A stretch of 64,000 nt of DNA from Rattus norvegicus (GCF_036323735.1 NC_086032.1:56374599-56438598), one strand, 5' to 3'. Shown: positions 35,632-48,421, counted from the stretch's first letter. Made by a program: numbers and translations. The notes: a model not told the origin generated them from the sequence alone.

Positions 35632-35805
35632 CATAACCACACCAATATAGAAATCATGCTGTCTGTGAACAAACTGGAAAAGAAATCAGGTTTGTAACTC
35701 ACCCAGTTCTCAAAAAGGGGGATAAGATGGGAAATACCATACTGTAAGGTGTTAGGATCCTGTATAGCATACTTTAGATGACTTGAAAATAGAAGTAGAA
35801 AGCAG

Positions 35806-36873
35806 CATACCACTGAACTGTGAAAGGAGAATTATACGAATTCTAGGTTTGGAGATACAAAATTAAAAGAATAAAACCCCAAAAGGCCACAGATACAAAA
35901 TTAAAAGAATAAACCCCAAAAGGCCACAGACCGAGGGCTAAGCCCTACAGCCAGGACTAGCAGGCCATAAAGATAAAGGAGCACAGGAAACACTGTCTAG
36001 GCAGGACTGGCAAGACATAAAGATAAGGAAAGGAATGCACAACAGACCAGGAGTACCGGATCTGACTCACAGGCCACCTGGCAGGAAGAGATAAGCCCCA
36101 GCCCCTGACATCCAGGACGCCCCAAACCTGCCAATGTGTGTAGCTATACCTTATTACCTCATCATGTGAAATAGCCAATCATATGTGAACATGTCTATGT
36201 GCCTCGTTTGAATCCACCAATCCCCGTAACTATGCATCTGCTTCTGTACGCCCGCTTCTGCTTCCCCAATCCCTATAAAAGCCCCATGCTGGAGCTGCTG
36301 GGTGCGCAAGTCCTCTGAAGAGACTGTGTGCCCGCAGGTACCTGTGTTTTCCAATAAACCCTCTTGCTGATTGCATCTGAGTGGACTCGGCTCAGTCATT
36401 GGGCGCTTGGGACTCCTCCTGAGGGAAAGGTCCTCTCCGGGGGTCTTTCAAACTGAGAATGGGATCCTCTTTGGAGGAATTAGAGGAACGATTGAAAGAC
36501 CCAAAGGGGCTTGGAATCCCATAAGAACAACAATGCCAAGCAACCAGAGCTTCTAGGGACTAAGCCACTACCCAAACACTATACATAGACTGACCCAGGG
36601 CTCCAACTGCATTTGTGGCAGAGGATAGGCTTGTTAGGCACCAGTGGAAGGAGAAGCCCTTGGTCCTTCCAAGGTTGGACCCCCAGTGCAGGAAATTGTC
36701 AAGGGGTGAGGAGGGTAAGAGGGATGGATGGGGGAACACTGTTATGGGGGAGGGGTAGGGGATGAGGGTTTATGGACAGGAAACAAGGAAAGGGAATAAT
36801 ATTTGAAATGTAAATAAAGAAAGATATCCAATAAACAATAAAATAAAATAAATTGTATTAAATAAAGAAAATA
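35806..36873 (+). mobile_element. L1 3' UTR, sense, split by a solo LTR
   Basis: L1 sequence (ATACCACTGAACTG) starts at about 35806, is interrupted at 35821-36450, and resumes AACTGAGAATGGG through the 3' UTR to an A-rich tail. AAAGCAG at 35799-35805 and 36874-36880 is a likely 7-bp target-site duplication. Provirus gag sequence lies on both sides, so the L1 landed in the provirus. Confidence 0.85.
35821..36450 (+). mobile_element. Solo LTR, gammaretrovirus type, sense, inside L1
   Basis: 630 bp with ends TGAAAGG and GGGTCTTTCA. AACTG at 35816-35820 and 36451-36455 is the duplicated target. The U3 contains a tandem duplication of about 37 bp (35854-35890 and 35891-35927). Promoter elements are CCAAT (36266-36270), TATAAAAG (36273-36280) and the poly-A signal AATAAA (36353-36358), in the expected U3-R-U5 order. 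It has no attached internal genes. The promoter elements look intact. Confidence 0.93.
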
Positions 36874-37742
36874 AAAGCAGAAAACAAAAAGCTAAATAAT
36901 TTTAATGAAATTGGCTCAATACAGGTTATGATTAATATTTTAAAATTTCATTTTTTTCTGAATAGCCTTAGTGGCTCTCTATACCCTCAGAAGAAGAAAA
37001 AAAAAGATACAGAGACACAGTAAAATGGAAAAATGAAAAATAAGAAAAGTGGATTGATAACTTACAGACCTAGAATTATTTATGAATTAAAATAAGTAAA
37101 ATATTCAGACAGACATAGACAGAGGAATTTTGACTAGAAACTACCATGCTAAACCAAAGAGGGGAAGCACAAGGTAGTTAGAAAACCAAGCTTAGTTTAT
37201 TTATTTACTATAGAAGACATATCAGCAGATGATAGGCAGGACTAGATTATGAAGAAGTTAAATGGAATCCTAGAGGACATATTAGATTTGAGAAGATTTG
37301 AGGAAGAAAGTCTTTTATTTGGTATGCATTTACCCTTGGAAAGCATATATTAAATTCTTGAGCAACTCAGAAATGACTTATCCCCCAAGACTTGAAAGAT
37401 TTGTCCACAGCAATATTGAAAGCTGATCCTCAGTTAAAATGGCAAACATGTGGCAAGAGGAAGTTAGGGACATAGAACAATAGCATAAGGCTAGAAGTAT
37501 TAACATCATCAGTTGCTAGCAAACCAGACTGAAACTGATAATTAAACCTTGGTGCTATGCTCTGTACCAACCTTCAAAACTTGGAACAAGATTGAATAAT
37601 CAGTAAAGAGGTATGAATCATTTAGTAAAATTATGCAAGGCCCCCTCACAAAAAATGAAGCCTTCAGTAGTTTGTTTGTTTGTTTTCAATAGTATCAGAG
37701 TCAGAAATCAGAAAAATACTAATCAAACCTTTGGCTTTTAAA

Positions 37743-39196
37743 AGTAAAAACAACCCAAGTGTCAAACAGCAGAAGAATGGATACAGAAATGTGGTTCATT
37801 TACACAAATACTTACTACTCAGCTATTAAGAAAGAGGACATCATGACTTTTGCAGGCAAATGGATAGAACTAGAAAATATCATCCTCAGTGAGGTAACTC
37901 AGAACCAAAAGGACATGAATGGTACGTTCTCACTAATAAGTGGATATCAGCCAAAAGAATAAAAAATACAGAATACCCAGAATCCAACCTACAGAACTCA
38001 AGAAGTTTCACAAGTGGAAGGGCTCAAGTGAGGATGCTTTAATCACACTTAGGAGGGAGAAGAAAGCAATCACAGGAGGGAGGGAGGGAAAGTAGAAGGG
38101 AGGGTCCTGGATAGGAAAGGGGACAGAGGGGGAAAGAGGGAGACATGATCAGATATTGGGTAGGAGGAACCCAACTGAAGCCCTGAGGGTCAGCAAAAAG
38201 AATGAAAACAGTCAACCTCGGGAGTTAGGAGATGGGGGGACCCTCTAGAATGTACAAGAAATTTAGAGGTGAGAGACTTCAGGACTCAAAAGGAGGGACC
38301 TTGAATGACATGCACTACAGTGGGGAGAAGGAACTTGTAGAACCCACCTCCAGGAGAAGGGATAGTGTTGCCATCTCACATCAAAAACTCTGACCCAGAA
38401 TTGTTCCTGTGTGAAAGAATCGTAGCAACAAAAATGGAGAAGAGGCTGAAGAAAAGGAGGTCCAGTGACAGGTCCTAATTGGGATCCAGCTCAAGGGGAG
38501 GCTCCAAGGTCTGATACTAATATTGATGCTATGAGGCACTCACAAAAAGGAGGCGGGAAGGGGTGGGTGGGTCGGGGAACACCCTCATAGAAGCAGGGGC
38601 AAGGGGAATGGGATAGGGAGTTTATGGACAGAAAACCGGGAAAGGGCATAACATCTGACATGTACATGAAAAAATCCAATTAAAAAGAAAAAGAAAAAGA
38701 AGGGGAGGGGCACCTATTATGACTGCCCTCTGAAAGACCCAAGAAGCAGCTGGAAGAGTCAGATGCAGATATCTATATCAGAGCAATGGACAGAAGCTGA
38801 TGACCCCTGTGGTTGAATTAGGGAAAAGGTGGAAGAAGGTGAGGAAGAGGGCAACCATATAGGAAGACCAGCTGTCTCAATTAACCTGGTCCCAGAGATC
38901 CCTCACATACTGAGCCACCAACCAGGCAACATACATCAGCTGATACAAGACTCCCAACACATATACAGCAGAGGACTGCCAGGTCTGGACTCAATCAGAG
39001 AAGATGCACCTAATTCAAGATATTTGAGGTACCAGGGAGTGAGGAAGTCTAATGGCACGGTGAGGTTAGGGGGTGGGGACATCTTCTTGGAGACTGGAGA
39101 GCAGGGAGAAAGTATGGGATACAGAACAGTGAGAGGGTGGACTGTGAGGGTGATAAAGTCTGGACTGTAAAAATAGATTAAAGATTAAATAAATAA
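37743..39196 (+). mobile_element. Old L1, sense, 5'-truncated, inside gag
   Basis: It holds the C-terminal end of ORF2 (frame 37759-37962, ending near LISGYQ) followed by an old-type 3' UTR and A-rich tail. Provirus gag reads through its two edges in the same frame, which fixes the boundaries to within a few bases. A younger L1 tail sits in its 3' UTR at 38551-38700. Confidence 0.85.
38551..38700 (+). mobile_element. Short L1 tail nested in the older L1
   Basis: The old 3' UTR phrase CTCACAAAAAGG is followed by a younger L1 end: GGGAACACCCTCATAGAAG, GAAAACCGGGAAAGGGCATAAC, then AATCCAATTAAAAAG with an A-rich tail. Old L1 sequence (GGGCACCTATTATGACTGCC) resumes after it. AAAAAGG-like bases are on both edges. 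Confidence 0.8.
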
Positions 39197-39612
39197 ATGC
39201 TAATTCAGAATGCAAAGTGGTGATTAAATCTTCAAAGGCAAGAGCAGCACCAATATATGAGTCAATTAGGAATGCTACTTGGAACTCACCTTTATGATGC
39301 TACTCTAATAAGAGAAGTAAGAAAAATCAAAACGGGGATGGTAGGCAAGGAGTTCCTGGAAACAATGCTTTTTAGAGATAATACAAAGAAAATGTTCCAG
39401 CCTTCTAGAGTATTCAGAAGGTGTGGCAAAAGCCAGCATTGAACTAATTAATGAATGCAGATCAACAAGGGACAGGCAAGGTAACCTTTTACCATTGGGA
39501 AATGCCCTAAAGGACCTGCAACAGGCCCAGATATCAAATTTGATTCAATAGTTCCCTGTCAGCATCAGTGAACTCATCCACAAAGCAATTAAAAGATTTA
39601 ATGCCTACTCTT

Positions 39613-42600
39613 TTTTTTTCTCTCTCTTTTTTTTTTTTATTAACTTGAGTATTTCTTATATACATTTCGAATGTTATTCCCTTTCCCGGTATCAGGGCAA
39701 ACATCCCCCTCCCCCCTCCCCTTCCTTATGGATGTTCCCCTCCCAACCCTCCCCCCATTGCCGCCCTCCCCCCACCAGTCTAGTTCACTGGGGGTTCAGT
39801 CTTAGCAGGACCCAGGGCTTCCCCTTCCACTGGTGCTCTTACTAGGATATTCATTGTTACCTATGAGGTCAGAGTCCAGAGTCAGTCCATGTATAGTCTT
39901 TAGTTAGTGGCTTAGTCCCTGGAAGCTCTGGTTGCTTGGCATTGTTGTACATATGGGGTCTCGAGCCCCTTCAAGATCTTCCAGTTCTTTCTCTGATTGC
40001 TTCAACGGGGGTTCTATTCTCAGTTCAGTGGTATGCTGCTGGTATTCGCCTCTGTATTTGCTGTATTCTGGCTGTGTCTCTCAGGAGCGATCTACATCCG
40101 GCTCCTGTCGGTCTGCACTTCTTTGCTTCATCCACCTTGTCTAATTGGGTGGCTGTATATGTATGGACCACATGTGGGGCAGGATCTGAATGGGTGTTCC
40201 TTCAGTCTCTGTTTTAATCTTTGCCTCTCTCTTCCCTGCCAAGGGTATTCTTGTTCCCCTTTTAAAGAAGGAGTGAAGCATTCACGTTTTGATCATCTGT
40301 CTTGAGTTTCATTTGTTCTAGGCATCTAGGGTAATTCAAGCATTTGGGCTAATAGCCACTTATCAATGAGTGCATACCATGTATGTCTTTCTGTGATTAG
40401 GTTAGCTCACTCAGGATGATATTTTCCAGTTCCAACCATTTGCCTACGAATTTCATAAGCCGTTGTTTTTGATAGCTAAGTAATATTCCATTGTGTAGAT
40501 GTACCATATTTTCTGTATCCATTCCTCTGTTGAAGGGCATCTGGGTTCTTTCCAGCTTCTGGCTATTATAAATAAGGCTGCAATGAACAGAGTGGAGCAC
40601 GTGTCTTTTTTATATGTTGGGGCATCTTTTGGGTATATGCCCAAGAGAGGTATAGCTGGATCCTCAGGCAGTTCAATGTCCAATTTTCTGAGGAACCTCC
40701 AGACTGATTTCCAGAATGGTTGTACCAGTTTGCAATCCCACCAACAATGGAGGAGTGTTCCTCTTTCTCCACATCCTCGCCAGCATCTGCTGTCCCCTGA
40801 GTTTTTGATCTTAGCCATTCTCACTGGTGTGAGGTGAAATCTCAGGGTTCTTTTGATTTGCATTTCCCTTATGACTAAAGATGTTGAACATTTCTTTAGG
40901 TGTTTCTCAGCCATTTGGCATTCCTCAGCTGTGAATTCTTTGTTTAGCTCAGAACCCCATTTTTTAATAGGGTTATTTGTTTCCCTGCGGTCTAACTTCT
41001 TGAGTTCTTTGTATATTTTGGATATAAGGCCTCTATCTGTTGTAGGATTGGTAAAGATCTTTTCCCAATCAGTTGGTTGCCGATTTGTCCTAACCACAGT
41101 GTCCTTTGCCTTACAGAAGGCTTGCAGTTTTATGAGATCCCATTTGTCCATTCTTGATCTTAGAGCGTAAGCCATTGGTGTTTTGTTTAGGAAATTTTTT
41201 CCAGTGCCCCTGTGTTCCAGATGCTTCCCTAGTTTTTCTTCTATTAGTTTGAGCGTGTCTGGTTTGATGTGGAGGTCCTTGATCCACTTGGACTTAAGCT
41301 TTGTACAGGGTGATAAGCATGGATCGATCTTCATTCTTCTACATGTTGACCTCCAGTTGAACCAGCACCATTTGCTGAAAATGCTATCTTTTTGCCATTT
41401 GATGGTTTTGGCTCCTTTGTCAAAAATCAAGTGACCATAGGTGTGTGGGTTCATTTCTGGGTCTTCAATTCTATTCCATTGGTCTATCTGTCTGTCTCTG
41501 TACCAATACCATGCAGTTTTTATCACTATTGCTCTGTAATACTGCTTGAGTTCAGGGATAGTGATTCCCCCTGAAGTCCTTTTATTGTTGAGGATAGCTT
41601 TAGCTATCCTGGGTTTTTTGTTATTCCAGATGAATTTGCAAATTGTTCTGTCTAACTCTTTGAAGAATTGGATTGGTATTTTGATGGGGATTGCATTGAA
41701 TCTGTAGATCGCTTTTGGTAAAATGGCCATTTTTACTATATTAATCCTTCCAATCCATGAGCATGGGAGATCTTTCCATCTTCTGAGGTCTTCTTCAATT
41801 TCCTTCTTCAGTGTCTTGAAGTTCTTATTGTACAGATCTTTTACTTGCTTGGTTAAAGTCACACCGAGGTACTTTATATTATTTGGGTCTATTATGAAGG
41901 GTGTCGTTTCCCTAATTTCTTTCTCGGCTTGTTTCTCTTTTGTATAGAGGAAGGCAACTGATTTATTTGAGTTAATTTTATACCCAGCCACTTTGCTGAA
42001 GTTGTTTATCAGCTTTAGTAGTTCTCTGGTGGAACTTTTGGGATCACTTAAATATACTATCATATCATCTGCAAATAGTGATATTTTGACTTCTTCTTTT
42101 CTGATCTGTATCCCCTTGACCTCCTTTTGTTGTCTGATTGCTCTGGCTAGAACTTCAAGAACTATAAGTAGGGAGAGAGTGGGCAGCCTTGTCTAGTCCC
42201 TGATTTTAGTGGGACTGCTTCAAGTTTCTCTCCATTTAGTTTAATGTTAGCAACTGGTTTGCTGTATATGGCTTTTACTATGTTCAGGTATGGGCCTTGA
42301 ATTCCTATTCTTTCCAGGACTTTTATCATGAAGGGGTGTTGAATTTTGTCAAATGCTTTCTCAGCGTCTAATGAAATGATCATGTGGTTTTGTTCTTTCA
42401 GTTTGTTTATATAATGGATCACGTTGATGGTTTTCCGTATATTAAACCATCCCTGCATGCCTGGGATGAAGCCTACCTGGTCATGGTGGATGATTGTTTT
42501 GATGTGCTCTTGGATTCGGTTTGCCAGAATTTTGTTGAGTATTTTTGCGTCGATATTCATAAGGGAAATTGGTCTGAAGTTCTCTTTCTTTGTTGTGTCT

Positions 42601-42770
42601 TTGTGTGGTTTAGGTATAAGAGTAATTGTGGCTTCGTAGAAGGTATTCCGTAGTGATCCATCTGTTTCAATTTTGTGGAATAGTTTGGATAATATTGGTA
42701 TGAGGTCTTCTATGAAGGTTTGATAGAATTCTGCACTAAACCCGTCTGGACCTGGGCTCTTTTTGGTTGG
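39613..42770 (-). mobile_element. Young rat L1, antisense, 5'-truncated in ORF2
   Basis: Poly-T and a C/T tail at the left, 3' UTR, then ORF2 read on the minus strand up to the reverse transcriptase. TTAATGCCTACTCTT at 39598-39612 and 42771-42785 is a perfect 15-bp duplication. Provirus sequence continues on both sides. It is nearly identical to the L1 at 26608-31800 wherever they overlap and retains the 1.3 kb that the other lost. Confidence 0.96.
40453..42560 (-). pseudogene. L1 ORF2 remnant (RT and C-terminal domains, frameshifted)
   Basis: Two frames cover the coding part. 42560-42162 carries the reverse transcriptase fingers/palm start. 42063-40453 (536 codons) starts just past the catalytic aspartates and covers the thumb and the C-terminal zinc knuckle (CWRGCGERGTLLHCWWDC). 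They are separated by a 7-bp deletion near 42165 relative to the copy at about 27825. The second frame ends early at NNGL because of a one-base loss near 40460. The endonuclease is absent through 5' truncation. It is inactive, though otherwise well preserved. Confidence 0.94.
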
Positions 42771-42785
42771 TTAATGCCTACTCTT

Positions 42786-45252
42786 AAAAGCAACACTCCT
42801 CTGTATGTAATTGAGGACAGAACATCTTTAGTAGATAAAACAAAAAATTCAGGAGAGACCAGAAATCAAGTATTTGGCAAATTGTTATAAATAATCATAG
42901 ATCAAAGCTAAAAGTACAAATAAGTAGTATTGGAATTGGAGGTGTGGTTTACACAGAAGCAAGGTAACAATAATTTCACCCAAATCTTAGCATCCATATT
43001 GGTCTCTTCAGGAGGTAAATATTCAGCTTCTTGAGACTGAAACTTTATTGTAAGTAAAACAAAATATAAGATGTGTCCAGTGTATAGATCCTGAAGGATA
43101 AGTAGGAAAATTAAAGCAATGTGACTCTTATAAAGCCATGAATTTACAAGGACGTGTGATTTGTTGTAGCAATGGAAAATACCAATGACATTTCTCCAAT
43201 CTCAGAAACAAACAATAAAATAAAGAATGCTTCTAATAAAAATATTCAAAGGTATTATCAAGAACAATCACCGACTGTTGGGGTTATCCACAAGCAGGGT
43301 ATGACAGGTGTTGTTCTTTCAAAGGTAGAAGCCACCCTATCATTAAAATGGTTAACTGACAAACCTGTGTGGGAAGAAAAATGGCAAACAACCCAGGGAA
43401 TTCCTCTGTATTTGTTATTAAAAAAGAAACTAGGAAAATGGAGGATGTTAACAGATTTAAGAGCCTTAATGACTCAGACAGTGAGCTCTTCATAGCTTGT
43501 AATGCCATTGTCTTCTTTGTTACCTAAGTCAAGGCCTACGATAGGAATTTATAGTAATTGATTTATATGATAGGAATTGATAGTAATTGTTTAAAAGAAT
43601 GCCTTTTCACATCTTTTTTGCATGAACATTATAGGGGAAGGTTTCCTTTCTCAGTAACTACTTACAATAATAGTTGTCTAAAAAAGAGAGGTTATTGGAA
43701 AGTCTTACTAAAAGCAATGTTAAAGAATTCTAAAGCATGTCAATATTTTGAACAAAGCCATTAAAAATAATTCATAGTTTCCCCAATCTACTATTTACCA
43801 TTATATGGATGATATCTTCCTGGATGATTCAAGAGGCATATACCATGGGAAAAAATGTTTAATAGAGCAACAGTAAAATGAAAACTGCCTTGCTGAGGAT
43901 AAGAAATTGCTCCAAAAATATGCAAAGAAGTTTTTCTAATTATCTAGGGTATAAGATATAAGTCTACAGGAAATTCAACCACAAAGAGAAGAAGTCAGGA
44001 GCAAGTAATTACAAACTCCTCATGACTTACAAAAATTGCTGGGAGATATTAACTGACTACAGTTGTATGGGATCAATTACTCAAGAGCTAATATATTTAA
44101 AACCTTACAAGGTGACAAAGAGTTAAATAGTGCAAGGAAAGTATCAGCTGAGTCTGAGGGAGAATTGTCTCTGATGGAAAAGAAATTGAAGGATGAACCT
44201 GGGGATCATCTGAATTCAAAGCTGGAATTGAATTGGGTTATTTTGCCTTCTAATTATTCACACACAGGAATTCTTTTTTTTTTTAATCTTTATTCACTTG
44301 AGTATTTCTTATTTACATTTCGATTGTTATTCCCCTTCCCAGTTTCTGGGCCAACATCCCCCTAATCCCTCCTCTCCCCTTCTATATTGGCTTCCCCTCC
44401 CCATCCTCCCCCAATTACCACCCTCCCCCCAACAATCATGTTCACTGGGGGTTCAGTCTTGGCAGGACCAAGGCTTCCCCTTCTACTGGTGCTCTTACTA
44501 GGCTATTCATTGCTACCTATGAGGTTGGAGCCAAGGGTCAGTCTTTGGGTCATGGCTTAGTCCCTGGAAGCTCTGGTTGGTTGGCATTGTTGTTCATATG
44601 ACCTCCTTCAAGCTCTTCCAGTCCTTTCTCTGATTCCTTCAACGGGGGTCCCGTTCTCAGTTCAATGGTTTGCTGCTGGCATTCGCCTATGTATTTGCTG
44701 TATTCTGGCTATGTATCTCAAGAGAGATCTACATCTGGTTCCTGTCGGCCTGCACTTCTTTGTTTCATCCATCTTATCTAGTTTGGTGGCTGTATAGGTA
44801 TGGGCCACATGTGGGGCAGGCTCTGAATGGGTGTTCCTTCTGCCTCTGTTCTAAACTTTGCCTCCCTATTCCCTGCCAAGGGTATTCTTGTTTCCCTTTT
44901 AATGAAGGAGTGAAGCATTTGCATTTTCGTCATCCTTCTTGAATTTCATAATACACAGGAATTCTTATGCAGAAATAAGATAATAGTTTAGAATGGATAA
45001 TTTTCGCCCAAAAGTTGAGGAAAAAAAATTAAGACTTGTGTAGAAAACATTGTTGAATTGATTCTGAAAGAAAAAAGAAAAAAGAAACTTAGTCCACTAG
45101 CAGGAATAGACCCAGAAGAAAATGAGATATACTTTACCAATACTGAAATGTCTCATTATTTTACTAATTCTGAAATTGCCTCATTATGGGCAGAACTAAA
45201 CATTGGGAAAGATCTTGCAATAATTTTTGGAGAGAGATTAAGAAATATTCCA
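42786..45252 (+). pseudogene. pro-pol remnant of the class II provirus, first part
   Basis: Provirus resumes after the L1. 42786-43170 should be the protease/dUTPase area but is too decayed to decode. 43172-43495 is open and resembles the start of a betaretroviral reverse transcriptase. The catalytic YMDD motif is visible at 43802-43813. Thumb/connection-like sequence follows at 43900-44260 and, after an L1 at 44276-44952, RNase H-proximal sequence at 44967-45252. Frequent stops and frame changes exclude function. Family assignment rests on order and motif, not on a search. Confidence 0.78.
44276..44952 (-). mobile_element. L1 3' end, antisense, inside pol
   Basis: Poly-T then an antisense young L1 3' UTR, truncated near CCTTCTTGAATTTCATAAT. 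ACACAGGAATTCTT at 44262-44275 and 44953-44966 is a perfect 14-bp duplication of pol sequence. Confidence 0.96.
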
Positions 45253-47688
45253 GGCAGTCAAGCTGCAGGAGCCCTGCGGCCCAGACTGTACCCAGATCTG
45301 AATGGACCTGGTCAAACAGGTCCCTGCACCCAAATCCCATGGGAGGGAGAATTAGGCCTTCAGAGGGGCAGACCATGCCTGGGAAACCAGAGGAGAATAC
45401 TCTCCTCCCACATTTCTGACTCTAGAGGAAAATACCTAGTGCTATCAAGGTCGCCAGTGCATAGGGACCCAGTAGGGGCAGGCCCTTCTGGTTGCAGCCC
45501 TCACGGAGAGCTAAAACCCAACCCCAGGGAGCGACTTCAGACCCGAGACAAGAGTAAGACCAACTTTTCTGCTCCAAATGACCTGACAGGTAGACTCAGG
45601 ACACATATCCCCAGGAACAGCTCTGGGAAAAAAAAAAAAAAAGATCAGGAATCGACAAATGGGATCTCATAAAACTGCAAAGCTTCTATAAGGCAAAGGA
45701 CACTTTTGTAAGGACAAAATGGCAACAAACAGATTGGGAAAAAATCATTACCAATGCTACAACTGATAGAGGGCTTATATCTAAAATATACAAAGAACTC
45801 AAGAATTTAGACTGCAAGGAGACAAATAACCCTATTAAAAATGGGGTTCAGAGATAAACAAAGAATTCACAGCTGAGGGAGGTAGAATGGCTGAGAAGTA
45901 CCTAAAGAAATGTTCAACATCTTTAGTCATAAGGGAAATGCAAATCAAAACAACCCTGAGATACCACCTCATACCAGTCAGAATGGCTAAGATCAAAAAC
46001 TCCAGCAACAGCAGATGCTGGTGAGGATGTGGAGAAAGATGAACATTCCTCCATTGTTGGTGGGATTGTAGATTGGTACAAGCACTCTGGAAATCAGTCT
46101 CGAGGTTCTTCAGAAAATTGGACATTGCACTACCGGAGAACCCAGACATACCTCTCTTGGGCATATACCCAAAATGTGCTTCAACATATAACAAAGATAC
46201 ATGCTCCATTATGTTCATAGAAGCCTTTTTTAATAATAACTAGAAGCTGGAAAGAACCTAGATGCCCTTCAACAGAGGAATGGATACAGAAAATATGGTA
46301 CATCTACACAATAGAGTAGTACTTAGCTATCAAAAACAATGACTTTATGAAATTTATAGGCAAATGGAAGGAACTGGAAAATTTCATTCTGAATGAAGTA
46401 ACCCAATCACAGAAAGACGCACATGGTACGTGAAAGGAAAAAGTTTAAAATTATCCCCTAGACAAAAGTTGAAGGCAAGAGCAGGCCCTGGAATTGCCTG
46501 TTTAAGGTACTACCTGATCACAGAAAGAGTAATGGCACCAGCTGGTTCAGTCACCTTGTTCCAGAAACTAGTTAACCATAACAGCAGTTGATCATAGTAG
46601 CAGCTAACCATAATTGCAGGAACTGGTTAAACATAAAGTTAGATTAAAATCTTAAAGAACAATCATAAGAAACAGGAGGTTCTTCTTTGTGATTTGGTAT
46701 GGTTTTTCCTTTAAATACCCCTTCTCCCAACCATTCGGGGTCGAGGTCCTCTACCCCTGCGTGGGATATGAATCTCGACCCCAGTGCACTGGTTTCTGTC
46801 ATCCCTATCAATAAACTTTTTGTTGATTGCATCAAGATCGGTCTCTCATGAGTTTTTTTTTGGGGGGGTCACATCATCCCGAGACTTGAGTGAGAGTCTC
46901 CCCACTCCAGGGGTCTTTCACCATGCACTCATTGATAAGTGGCTATTAGCCCAAATGCTTGAATTTCTCTTGATGCACAGAACACATGAAACTCAAGAAG
47001 GATGACCAAAATGCGGATGCTTCACTCCCTCTTTAAAAGAGGAACAAGAATAATCTTAGGAGGGGATAGGGAGGTAAAGTTTAGAACAGAGGCTGAAGGA
47101 ATGCCCATTCAGAGCCTGCCCCACATGTGGTCCATACATATACAGCCACCAAACTAGATAAGATGGATGAAGCAAAGAAGTGCAGGCTTACAGGGACTGG
47201 ATATAGATTTCTCCTGAGAGACACGGCCAGAATAGAGCAAATACATAGGTGAATGCCAGCAGCAAACCACTGAACTGAGAATGGGACCCGCCATTGAAGG
47301 AATCAGAGAAAGGACTGAAAGAGCTGAAGGGACTTGAGACCCCATATGAACAACAATGCCAACCAACCAGAGCTTCCACGAACTAAGCCACTACCCGAAC
47401 ACTATACATGGACTGACCCTGGGCTCCAATTGCATAGGTAGCAATGAATAGCCTAGTAAGGGCACCAGTGGAAGGGGAAGCCCTTGGTCCTGCCAATGCT
47501 GGACCCCCAATGAACAGGATTCTTGGGGGGAGGGTGGTAATGAGGGATAGGATGGGCAGGGGAGCACCCACATAGAAGGGAAGGTGAATGGGTGAAGGGG
47601 ATGTTGGCCTCTAAACCTGGAAAGGAAATAACATTTGAAATGTAAATAAGAAATACCCAATTTAATAAAGATGTAAAAAGAAAAGAGA
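45253..47688 (+). mobile_element. L1 with 5' UTR joined to ORF2 end (large internal deletion), sense
   Basis: About 45253-45635 is a GC-rich L1 5' UTR segment with an A-run. It is directly followed by ORF2 C-terminal coding sequence (ATCAGGAATCGACAAATGGG onward) and, after a solo LTR at 46431-46920, the 3' UTR and tail. ORF1 and most of ORF2 are missing. AAGAAATATTCCA at 45240-45252 and 47689-47701 is a perfect 13-bp target-site duplication, so it entered as one insertion. The ORF2 part is decayed by stops. Confidence 0.92.
46431..46920 (+). mobile_element. Solo LTR, gammaretrovirus type, sense, inside L1
   Basis: 490 bp with ends TGAAAGG and GGGTCTTTCA. A TTTAAATA box lies near 46710, and the poly-A signal AATAAA near 46810 is followed by a G/T-rich U5. 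It splits an L1 near the ORF2 end. The short flanks (TACG against CCAT) no longer match, so the 4-bp duplication has decayed or was altered. Confidence 0.9.
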
Positions 47689-47751
47689 AAGAAATATTCC
47701 AAAAGGAAGCTTCAGTTTATAAAAATAACTAATTGTGTTTCTCTTGTTTTT

Positions 47752-48421
47752 TTATTATTTGTTTTCATTTTAAAAAAAATTTAAAGGGTTTGCTAGCTTT
47801 ACAGTCCTTTTTTTCCCCATGTTTTCCCCATTTTGGATATTTTTCTTGTCTACACTTAAAACCTCCCAGGTTTCCCCTCTAGACACCCCCTATCCCATCT
47901 TGCCACCCCCTGCCTCCATGAGGGTGTTCCCTCCACTGACCCACCCACCTCCTTCTCCCTCCCTGTCCTGGCATTCCTCTTACTGGGGCACCCAGCCTTC
48001 ACAGGATCAAGGACCTCTCCTCCCACTGATGCCCAACAAGGCTGATCCTCTGCTACATATGCGGCTGGAGTTATGGGTCACACACATCTGGGGGATGTAG
48101 GAAAAGGGGGGCTGGTTAGTTGATATTATTGTTCTTCCTATAGGGTTGCAAACCCCCTCAGCTACCTCAGTCCTGTCTTAACTCCTCCACTGGGGAACCT
48201 GTTCTTAGTCCAATGTTTGTCTGCAAGCAACTGCCTCTGTATTTGTCAGGCTCTTGCAGAGCCTCTTAGTAGACAGCAACATCAGGTTCCTGTCAGCATG
48301 CACCTCTTGCCCTCCCCAGTAGTGACTGGGTTTGGTGATTGCATGTGCATGATTGGTGATTACATGATGGATCCCCATGTGTGGCAGTCTCATTGTAACA
48401 AATGTTCCAAAATCAAGACTA
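47752..48421 (-). mobile_element. L1 3' UTR, antisense, with long flanking direct repeat
   Basis: Antisense intermediate-age L1 3' UTR (CTGCCTCCATGAGGGTGTTCC, GGGTTGCAAACCCCCTCAGC). A diverged direct repeat of about 39 bp starting CAGTTTATAAAA lies at 47713-47751 and 48422-48460. This is best read as an unusually long target-site duplication. Confidence 0.82.

Larger units (their letters stand above)
35727..39612 (+). pseudogene. gag remnant of the class II provirus, in pieces
   Basis: The pieces are about 35727-35805, 36881-37742 and 39200-39612. The first starts at an ATG after a plausible leader. The second decodes, with many stops, to betaretroviral capsid-like sequence around 37570-37660. 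Reading frame runs from this piece into the third across the L1 at 37743-39196, where the capsid end and nucleocapsid region continue. One zinc-knuckle cysteine pattern is partly recognisable near 39415-39440. Every piece has stops and frameshifts. In a virus, gag builds the particle; here it is a broken fossil. Confidence 0.75.

Noticed and set aside
45058..45672. 204-codon open frame
   Set aside because: It fuses provirus RNase H-proximal sequence to an L1 5' UTR across an insertion junction, so it is not one gene.
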